DNA of 18,077 nt, taken from the NCBI GenBank assembly GCA_013695005.1, contig JACDBJ010000388.1:1-18077 (forward strand), in the 5' to 3' direction. The translations under genes and the position numbers were made by a program. Source of the DNA: Pseudonocardiales bacterium (GTDB taxonomy: Bacteria; Actinomycetota; Actinomycetes; Mycobacteriales; Pseudonocardiaceae). Below the pieces are notes generated by a model that ran no database searches, was not told the origin of the DNA, and saw nothing but the letters and a program-made list of their open reading frames with translations. Below are positions 8,139 to 13,850 of the stretch, one piece after another. Numbering within the stretch: the stretch's first letter is position 1; each line of letters begins with the position of its first letter.

Positions 8139-8351
8139 ATGTTTCTGCTGGGTGCTTTCCTGGCCGGTTACTGGATGGGTACGCAGGCCGGTGAGGACGG
8201 TTTCAATACACTCATCGATGCTGGCAAGAAGGTTCTGGCTTCCGAGGAGTTCAAGGCCACCGTCCTCGGTGCGACCGAGATGGCTCGCGGCGCGGTTGGT
8301 CAGGTCCTCCAGCCGGTTCGTGAAGGCGGGAGCGGTCTGCGCGCTGCGTAG
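8139..8351 (+). CDS. Small membrane-anchored protein of unknown function (70 aa)
   Basis: I chose ATG 8139 because GGGAG (8125-8129) sits 9 bases upstream; ATG 8130 would abut that site. The protein begins MFLLGAFLAGYWMGTQAGED, a short hydrophobic N-terminal helix, followed by an amphipathic helical region (NTLIDAGKKVLASEEFKAT) and a basic Gly-Ser-rich end. This resembles small N-anchored cytoplasmic proteins such as the YtxH type, but I cannot assign a family. It lies 25 bp after the yceI-like gene and 51 bp before hypC. Its position beside another membrane microprotein suggests a role in placing the enzyme at the membrane, which is inference. Confidence 0.75.
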   Translation: MFLLGAFLAGYWMGTQAGEDGFNTLIDAGKKVLASEEFKATVLGATEMARGAVGQVLQPVREGGSGLRAA

Positions 8352-8402
8352 TCCCGAACTTTTGGTCGATCAAGCGGACAGAGAACTGAGAGGAGGGACG
8401 CC

Positions 8403-8675
8403 ATGTGTCTCGGTATCCCTGGCGAAGTTGTAGAGCTGCTCGACGACGGCCGTGACCTGGCCATGGTCAGTGTCGCCGGCGTCCGGCGCGCGGTGAACAT
8501 CGGGTTGTTGCACGAGGAGAAGCTGGCGCCCGGCGACTGGATCCTCATCCACGTCGGCTTCGCATTGTCCAAGATCGATGAGCGTGAAGCACAAGCCGCC
8601 CTGGACTGGCTACAAGGGGTTGGCGACGCCTATACCGACGAACTCGAGGCGCTGGCCACGTCAGACATCACCTAG
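8403..8675 (+). CDS. hypC: Hydrogenase maturation chaperone HypC
   Basis: 90 aa, starting MCLGIPGEVVELLDDGRDLA. The essential Cys2 after the initiator Met is present, and the motif MCLGIPG is diagnostic. HypC holds the Fe(CN)2CO unit with HypD and delivers it to the large-subunit precursor. The SH3-like OB fold is followed by a helix with DEREAQAALDWLQ. A strong ribosome binding site, AGGAGG (8391-8396), lies 6 bases before ATG 8403, stronger than most in the array. This may restart translation after the 51-bp gap. hypD follows by 22 bp. A second, divergent HypC-like protein is encoded at 16786-17025. Confidence 0.96.
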   Translation: MCLGIPGEVVELLDDGRDLAMVSVAGVRRAVNIGLLHEEKLAPGDWILIHVGFALSKIDEREAQAALDWLQGVGDAYTDELEALATSDIT

Positions 8676-8697
8676 ATACACGAAGGACGATGTGAGC

Positions 8698-9825
8698 ATG
8701 CGTTTCGTTGACGAGTTCCGCGACGCTGCCACTGCCCGCGCGCTGGCGACGAAGATCGCCGGGCTGTGCGAGCCGGGGCGGCAGTACAAGTTCATGGAGG
8801 TGTGCGGTGGACACACGCACACCATCTACAAGCACGGCCTTGAGGACTACCTGCCCGAGACGGTGAGCCTGGTTCACGGGCCTGGCTGTCCGGTCTGCGT
8901 GATCCCCATGGGCCGGGTGGACGACGCCATCGCCATCGCCGAGCATCCGGACGTCATCATGACCTCCTTCGGGGACATGATGAGGGTGCCCGGCGGGCGT
9001 GGCTCGTTCTTCGACTCCAAGGCCGCGGGTACCGACATCCGGATGGTGTACTCGCCGCTGGACTCCCTCAAGATCGCCCGCAACAACCCCGACAAGCAGG
9101 TCGTCTTCATGGCGATCGGCTTCGAGACCACCGCGCCGTCCACGGCGATGACGGTGCTGCGGGCGGCGCAGGAGAAGCTCGACAACTTCTCCATCTTCTG
9201 CAACCACGTCACGATCATCCCGGCGATCAAGGCGATCCTGGACTCCCCCGACCTGCGGCTGGACGGGTTCATCGGGCCGGGGCACGTCTCGACGGTGATC
9301 GGCTGCAAGCCCTACGACTTCATCTCCGCCCAGGAGGGCAAGCCGCTGGTCTGCGCCGGCTTCGAGCCGCTGGACATCCTGCAGTCGGTCTACCAGCTGC
9401 TCCTGCAGCTCAAGGAAGGCCGCTGCGAGGTCGAGAACCAGTACAGCCGGGTGGTGCCGTGGGACGGCAACCCCAAGGCGCTGGAGGTCATCGGCGAGGT
9501 CATGGAGCTCCGGCCGTACTTCGAGTGGCGCGGGCTGGGCTTCATCTCGCACTCGGCGCTGCAGGTGCGCGAGAAGTACGCGTCCTTCGACGCCGAGAAG
9601 ATCTTCAACGTTCCCGGTGTGCGGGTCGCGGACCCGAAGGCATGCCAGTGCGGCGAGGTGCTCAAGGGCGTCCTCAAGCCGTGGGAGTGCAAGGTGTTCG
9701 GCACCGCATGCACGCCGGAGACCCCCATCGGAACCTGCATGGTGTCCTCGGAGGGCGCCTGCGCGGCCTACTACAACTTCGGCCGGTTCAGCCGTGAGCG
9801 GGTCAAGGAGGCGACCCATACGTGA
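8698..9825 (+). CDS. hypD: Hydrogenase maturation protein HypD
   Basis: 375 aa. HypD is the Fe-S scaffold on which Fe(CN)2CO is assembled with HypC. Conserved features are C36-GGHTH (36-41), GPGCPVC (C64, C67), the GFETTAPSTA loop, and a C-terminal cysteine set (CQCGEVL, then CKVFGTACTP, then CMVSSEGAC) that includes the [4Fe-4S] ligands. I chose ATG 8698, which is preceded by GAAGGA at 8682-8687; GTG 8692 two codons upstream is possible but leaves only 4 bases of spacing. A longer in-frame extension to 8578 overlaps hypC and is not supported. The stop overlaps the hypE start (GTGA). Confidence 0.97.
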   Translation: MRFVDEFRDAATARALATKIAGLCEPGRQYKFMEVCGGHTHTIYKHGLEDYLPETVSLVHGPGCPVCVIPMGRVDDAIAIAEHPDVIMTSFGDMMRVPGGRGSFFDSKAAGTDIRMVYSPLDSLKIARNNPDKQVVFMAIGFETTAPSTAMTVLRAAQEKLDNFSIFCNHVTIIPAIKAILDSPDLRLDGFIGPGHVSTVIGCKPYDFISAQEGKPLVCAGFEPLDILQSVYQLLLQLKEGRCEVENQYSRVVPWDGNPKALEVIGEVMELRPYFEWRGLGFISHSALQVREKYASFDAEKIFNVPGVRVADPKACQCGEVLKGVLKPWECKVFGTACTPETPIGTCMVSSEGACAAYYNFGRFSRERVKEATHT

Positions 9826-11060
9826 GCGAACGAAGTGAGCTCACCATCGGGCACAGCAGCTCTGCGAGCGAAGCGAGCACGCCGTCTGACGTCACGCCGG
9901 CTGCGCCCTCGCGGGCCAACTGGGCCGAGCAGGCGGTCGCCGATCACGCCGGTGCCGAACACCTGACCCGTGAGGAGCAGGTTCTCGCGCGCATCGAGAA
10001 GGCCCGCCGCAAGAAGTCGCGGGTCAAGGAGGAGCGGATCACGCTCTCGCACGGCGCGGGCGGGAAGGCGACTCACACCCTGATCGACGCCGTGTTCCTC
10101 GACGCGTTCCGCAACCCGGTGCTCGAGGCGATGGAGGACGGCGCGAGCGTCACCATCGGCGGGGCCGATGAATCGGGCGCCGGCGGGGTACGCCTCGCCT
10201 TCACCACCGACTCCTATGTCGTGCACCCGCTGTTCTTCCCTGGTGGCGACATCGGCGACCTCGCGGTCAACGGCACCGTGAACGACCTGGCCATGTGCGG
10301 GGCGCGGCCGCTGTACCTCTCCGCGGGGTTCATCCTGGAAGAGGGCTTCCCGGTCGCCGACCTGCAACGGATCGTCGACTCGATGGCCAAGGCTGCCACG
10401 GCGGCCGGGGTGCAGATCGTCACCGGCGACACCAAGGTCGTCGAACGCGGCAAGTGCGACGGCTGCTACATCAACACCGCCGGTGTGGGTGTCCTGGAGC
10501 GGCCGGGGCTGCTCTCCGCGGCGACGGCCAAGCCAGGCGACAAGATCATCGTCTCCGGTGAGATCGGCGACCACGGCGTCACGGTGATGCTGGCTCGCGG
10601 CGAGCTGGACATCGAAGCCGACGTGGTCTCCGATACCGCGCCGCTGCACGAGCTGGTCGCCGACCTGCTCGACGCCGTCCCCGACGGCGTGCGGCTGCTG
10701 CGCGATGCCACCCGCGGCGGCGTGGCCACCATCCTCAACGAGGTCGCGGTGGCCTCGCAGGTTGCGGTCATCGTCGACGAGGCGTCGGTGCCGGTGCAGG
10801 AGGTCGTCACCGGTGCGTCGGAGCTGCTCGGGATCGACCCGCTCTACGTGGCCTGCGAGGGCCGCCTGGTGACGATCGTCGACCCGGCTCACGCCGACGC
10901 GGCGCTGGCCGCCCTGCGCTCCCGCCCGCTCGGCGAGAAGGCCGCGGTGATCGGCGAGCTCAAGGACGACCCGCCCGGGCTCGTCCTGCTGCGCACCTCG
11001 TTCGGGGGTACCCGGATCGTCGACATGCTGGTCGGCGACCCGCTCCCCCGGATCTGCTGA
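9822..11060 (+). CDS. hypE: Hydrogenase maturation protein HypE with N-terminal extension
   Basis: 412 aa. HypE dehydrates the carbamoyl group received from HypF on its C-terminal cysteine to give the thiocyanate that becomes the Fe-CN ligand. The end GDPLPRIC supplies that cysteine, C412. The PurM-like ATP-binding core begins near residue 70 (ERITLSHGAGGKAT) and includes GGADESGAGG, GDIGDLAVNGTVNDLAMCGA and RDATRGGVATILNE. GTG 9822 overlaps the hypD stop, with AAGGAGG about 10 bases upstream. The first 45 or so residues (MSERSELTIGHSSSASEAST) are low-complexity and come from a repeat-like stretch; typical HypE is about 330-350 aa, so this extension is unusual. Residues 46-69 are charged and helical. 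Confidence 0.95.
   Translation: MSERSELTIGHSSSASEASTPSDVTPAAPSRANWAEQAVADHAGAEHLTREEQVLARIEKARRKKSRVKEERITLSHGAGGKATHTLIDAVFLDAFRNPVLEAMEDGASVTIGGADESGAGGVRLAFTTDSYVVHPLFFPGGDIGDLAVNGTVNDLAMCGARPLYLSAGFILEEGFPVADLQRIVDSMAKAATAAGVQIVTGDTKVVERGKCDGCYINTAGVGVLERPGLLSAATAKPGDKIIVSGEIGDHGVTVMLARGELDIEADVVSDTAPLHELVADLLDAVPDGVRLLRDATRGGVATILNEVAVASQVAVIVDEASVPVQEVVTGASELLGIDPLYVACEGRLVTIVDPAHADAALAALRSRPLGEKAAVIGELKDDPPGLVLLRTSFGGTRIVDMLVGDPLPRIC
9823..9878. repeat. GAGCGAA-type short repeats at the 5' end of hypE
   Basis: Two related stretches occur 24 bp apart: TGAGCGAACGAAGTGAGC (9823-9840) and GCGAGCGAAGCGAGC (9864-9878). Both are built from GAGCGAA and AGCGAGC units. Similar GTGAGCGAACGAAGCGAGC-type strings are, from memory, common near gene starts in several actinomycetes. 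Here they encode the atypical N-terminus of HypE. Confidence 0.5.
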
Positions 11061-11086
11061 CCGGGCCGCACGGGGGCTGGTTCGGG

Positions 11087-11419
11087 GTGCACGAGCTGTC
11101 GATCACTCAGAGCATCGTGTCCACGGTGGTCGAGCGGATGCGCGACGCCCCCATCAAGCGGGTGAAGGTCGAGATCGGAAAGCTGTCCGGGATCGTGCCC
11201 GACGCCGTGCACTTCTGCTTCGAGATGGCTACCGCCGGCACCACGCTCGAAGGTGCCAAGCTGGAGATCGTGGAGCCGTCGGGCAAGGGCCGTTGCCGCG
11301 ACTGCGGGACCGAGTTCGAGACCAGCGACCCGCTGCCGCTGTGCAGCGCATGCGACAGTGCGGACATCGAGCTGCTGGGTGGCCAGGAGCTGCGGATCAG
11401 AGAGGTGGAGGTGGCCTGA
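11087..11419 (+). CDS. hypA: Nickel metallochaperone HypA
   Basis: 110 aa, starting at GTG 11087 with MHELSITQSIV. His2 is the nickel ligand of the family. The zinc site is C70-x2-C73 and C86-x2-C89 (CRDCG and CSAC). HypA works with HypB to insert nickel into the HhyL precursor. The start is fixed by the need for Met-His-Glu at the N-terminus. No strong ribosome binding site precedes it, only G-rich sequence, and the gap from hypE is 26 bp. The stop is 2 bp before hypB, so HypA and HypB are likely made together. Confidence 0.96.
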   Translation: MHELSITQSIVSTVVERMRDAPIKRVKVEIGKLSGIVPDAVHFCFEMATAGTTLEGAKLEIVEPSGKGRCRDCGTEFETSDPLPLCSACDSADIELLGGQELRIREVEVA

Positions 11420-11421
11420 GC

Positions 11422-12273
11422 ATGTGCGCGACCTGCGGTTGCTCCGACCCCGCCGGGGTGCGCGTCATCGACCCCGCGGCGGAGGCACACGGTCATGGGC
11501 ATGGGCATGGCCACAGCCACGACGACGGCCACAGCCACGATCATGCCGGACACGACCACGGGCATGAGCACGGGCACAGCCACCTGCCGGCGGCCGACCC
11601 GAAGATCGTGCAGCTCGAACAGGACATCCTGGCCAAGAACGACGGGCTGGCCCAGCGCAACCGCGACTGGCTGGCCGGCCAGGGCATCCTCGCGCTGAAC
11701 CTGATGAGCTCCCCCGGCTCGGGCAAGACCACGCTGCTGGAGCGCACGGTGCGCGACCTGGCCGGTGAGCTGCCGATCTCGGTGCTCGAAGGCGATCAGG
11801 AGACGCTGCTGGACGCCGACCGGATCGGCTCCACCGGCGCGCGCGTGGTCCAGATCAACACCGGTGCCGGCTGCCACCTCGACGCGGAGATGGTGGAGAA
11901 CGGCCTGCGGACGCTGGACCCGGCGGAGAAGTCGGTCGTGTTCGTGGAGAACGTCGGCAACCTGGTCTGCCCCGCGTTGTTCGACATCGGCGAGTCCGGC
12001 CGCGTGGTGATCATGTCGGTGACCGAGGGCGCGGACAAGCCGCTGAAGTACCCGCACATGTTCCGCACGGCGGACCTGATGCTGGTCAACAAGGTCGACC
12101 TGCTGCCCTACGTCGACTTCGACGTCGCGCGGTGTATCGACTACGCCCGGCGGGCCAACCCGAACGTCGAGGTGCTCGAGATCTCGGCAACCAAGGGCGA
12201 CGGGATGGACGCCTGGTACTCCTGGCTGCGTGAGCGGCTGGCGGCTGTCGCCCAGCTCGACGAGGTGCGCTGA
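11422..12273 (+). CDS. hypB: Nickel-inserting GTPase HypB with His-rich domain
   Basis: 283 aa. The N-terminus has the high-affinity nickel motif C2-x2-C5-G-C7 (MCATCGC). Residues 23-54 contain 15 histidines, mostly in HG, HD and HS repeats, a nickel-storage stretch. The GTPase domain follows: P-loop SSPGSGKT (96-103), GDQETLLDADR, the metal-site segment TGAGCHLD, VENVGNLVCPA, and NKVDLLPYV as the base-specificity motif. HypB hydrolyses GTP to drive nickel transfer with HypA. ATG 11422 is fixed by the MCATCGC motif; longer in-frame starts lie inside hypA. Having both the CxxCGC motif and a long His stretch suggests capacity for storage as well as delivery. Confidence 0.96.
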   Translation: MCATCGCSDPAGVRVIDPAAEAHGHGHGHGHSHDDGHSHDHAGHDHGHEHGHSHLPAADPKIVQLEQDILAKNDGLAQRNRDWLAGQGILALNLMSSPGSGKTTLLERTVRDLAGELPISVLEGDQETLLDADRIGSTGARVVQINTGAGCHLDAEMVENGLRTLDPAEKSVVFVENVGNLVCPALFDIGESGRVVIMSVTEGADKPLKYPHMFRTADLMLVNKVDLLPYVDFDVARCIDYARRANPNVEVLEISATKGDGMDAWYSWLRERLAAVAQLDEVR

Positions 12274-12300
12274 CGGGCGCTCGACCCTGGGGCTGAGACC

Positions 12301-13446
12301 ATGGCTCTGCACTACGTGATCCGAGCCGAGGAACGAGCGTCGTTCCTGCGTTGTCGGCGGGCGTGGAACTTCGGCTCACGGGAGCGGCGCAGCCTCGAAC
12401 CGGCTCTCCCCAGCGCGGCGGTGGACCTGCAGCGGACGCTGCTCGAAGCCCTGGCCGTGTACTACTTCCCCGGCATGTGGGACTGGCAGCCGGCCATCGT
12501 GCTGCCGCTGGTGCGCAAGGCCCTGGAGGACTCGCTACGCGACCAGCAGGCCGAGTACCTCACCGCGCACGGGCTGGCCTCCCTCCCGCCTGGGCAGGCC
12601 GAGCTGACGGCCCAGCGGCACCGGGAGGCCACGGCGATGCTGGAGGCATACATCGGCTGGGCGCCGACCGCGGACGCCTTCTCACCGGTTGGTGTCGTGG
12701 TGGAGGCGGACACGACGGTGCCCGACCACCGCGCGCCCGGCCGAGACATCGTGTCGCCGGACGGGCGCACGGTGCGCTTCCGGGACCGGGTCCACGGACT
12801 CGTCATCGACGAGCACAACAACTACTGGATCATGGAGCACCGGCTCGTGCACGGGGCGTGGCCGGACGTGGACACCGTGGCTCTCGACGACCGCTGCCTG
12901 GCGTGGTGCTGGGTGTGGCAGCGCGAGTACGGCGGGATGCGCATCGAGGGCACGATCTACAACGAGCTGCGGGTGGGCACCCCCGAGGCGGTCGCTCCGC
13001 CGTCTGGGCCGCGTGGGTCGGTATCGCAGACCGACACCTACATCCGGCCGTGGGCGCCAGCGCAGGAGGCGGTGTTGGACAGCTCTGCCATACCCACCCC
13101 GCCGGTGTACGAGCTGCGGGTGCAGCGCAGCGAGCACTTCCGGCGGATCCAGGTACCGCGCAGCAGGGAGGAGATCTCCTCCTTCGGCCAGCGGCTGTCC
13201 GCACAGGTCCTCGACATGATCGACCCCGACGTCCTGATCTACCCGAACCCCGCACCGGCGCACTGCGGGCCGTGCGAGTTCCGTCAGCCCTGCATCGCAA
13301 CCAACGCCGGCGGTGACGTGGAAGGCCTGCTGGCCGACTGCTACCAGCCGCGCGAGCACGACGGGCCCCGGGCCGGCCGGCTCGGGGCCGTTGCGCCCAA
13401 CCGTGGTGGCGGAGCACTGTCGACATTCGGTCAGCGGCGGCGCTGA
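12301..13446 (+). CDS. Cas4/AddB-like PD-(D/E)XK-fold Fe-S protein, probably nuclease-dead
   Basis: 381 aa. One cysteine near the N-terminus (C18 in FLRCRRAWNF) and three near the C-terminus (C322-x2-C325-x5-C331, CGPCEFRQPC) give the Cys arrangement of Fe-S nucleases such as Cas4 and AddB. Between them is a RecB-like core, with E135 in VVVEAD and the segment FRDRVHGLVIDEHNNYWIME (160-179). The usual GRxD catalytic Asp is H165, and the usual (D/E)xK is E179-H-R181. Loss of both the Asp and Lys suggests no nuclease activity. It starts 27 bp after hypB, in the same operon, with a weak ribosome binding site. A role in Fe-S handling or scaffolding for hydrogenase assembly is inference. The last 45 residues are Arg/Gly-rich and disordered. 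Confidence 0.72.
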   Translation: MALHYVIRAEERASFLRCRRAWNFGSRERRSLEPALPSAAVDLQRTLLEALAVYYFPGMWDWQPAIVLPLVRKALEDSLRDQQAEYLTAHGLASLPPGQAELTAQRHREATAMLEAYIGWAPTADAFSPVGVVVEADTTVPDHRAPGRDIVSPDGRTVRFRDRVHGLVIDEHNNYWIMEHRLVHGAWPDVDTVALDDRCLAWCWVWQREYGGMRIEGTIYNELRVGTPEAVAPPSGPRGSVSQTDTYIRPWAPAQEAVLDSSAIPTPPVYELRVQRSEHFRRIQVPRSREEISSFGQRLSAQVLDMIDPDVLIYPNPAPAHCGPCEFRQPCIATNAGGDVEGLLADCYQPREHDGPRAGRLGAVAPNRGGGALSTFGQRRR

Positions 13447-13475
13447 CGTGCACGCAACGAGGAGCTGAGCTGGCT

Positions 13476-13769
13476 GTGAAGTGGGACCAAGTACAGGCCG
13501 AGATCCTGAAAGATCCACCCGAGCCCGGTGAGATGGTCTACCTCGAACGCCGCGGCGAGGACTACACCTGGCGGCGCAGCGACGGCACGATGGATCATGC
13601 CGAGTCGATGCCCGACGCGTGGATGTACTACTCGGGGCAATGGCCCGCCGCGGACGCCGAGAAGCGGGAGGCGTTCTTCAAGGACATGCTCGCAGAGCTG
13701 GAGTCGATGACCGGCGGCGTCGACCGTTGCCGCTGGGAAGCCGACGACCCGTGGCCGCACTGGCACTGA
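13476..13769 (+). CDS. Small acidic, Trp-rich protein of unknown function (97 aa)
   Basis: Starts at GTG 13476, 11 bases after CGAGGAG (13458-13464), and runs from MKWDQVQAEILKDPPEPGEM to DDPWPHWH. It has six tryptophans, many Asp and Glu, one cysteine, and no signal peptide or membrane segment. Conspicuous segments are YTWRRSDGTMDHAESMPDAW and REAFFKDMLAELESM. The gene is 29 bp after the nuclease-fold gene and is last in the hydrogenase array, before the convergent hairpins. I do not recognise a family. The codon use is like that of its neighbours, and the tight spacing suggests it belongs to the operon and may partner the preceding protein. Confidence 0.7.
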   Translation: MKWDQVQAEILKDPPEPGEMVYLERRGEDYTWRRSDGTMDHAESMPDAWMYYSGQWPAADAEKREAFFKDMLAELESMTGGVDRCRWEADDPWPHWH

Positions 13770-13778
13770 TCCCGTTTC

Positions 13779-13796
13779 CTGTCACTTATGTGACAG
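13779..13796 (+). terminator. Hairpin at the end of the hydrogenase operon (likely terminator)
   Basis: CTGTCAC (13779-13785), loop TTAT, GTGACAG (13790-13796): perfect 7-bp stem, 9 bp after the last stop of the plus-strand array. There is no T-run, as is common for high-GC actinobacterial terminators. The genes on either side converge, which fits termination. Confidence 0.55.
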
Positions 13797-13819
13797 AACA
13801 TCCGCTGGGAGCAAGTTAA

Positions 13820-13833
13820 GCCACATAAGTGGC
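13820..13833 (-). terminator. Hairpin at the end of the hypF operon (likely terminator)
   Basis: Read on the minus strand: GCCAC, loop TTAT, GTGGC, about 17 bp after the hypF stop and followed by TTAACTT. The core CACTTATGTG is the same as in the plus-strand hairpin, so each operon meets a copy in the same orientation. The stem is short (5 bp), so termination is plausible but weak. Confidence 0.45.
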
Positions 13834-13850
13834 GGGCGGAGGCGGGCGGG

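Noticed and set aside
8578..8697. Longer hypD from ATG 8578
   Set aside because: This stretch is the 3' part of hypC in another frame; HypD homology begins at MRFVDEF.
8668..9819. Minus-strand open frame opposite hypD
   Set aside because: hypD is unmistakable on the plus strand, and the antisense protein has no recognisable features.
11491..11583. Repetitive CAC/CAT stretch as a tandem repeat or CRISPR-like element
   Set aside because: It encodes the His-rich domain of HypB in frame; the units are not uniform spacers and repeats.
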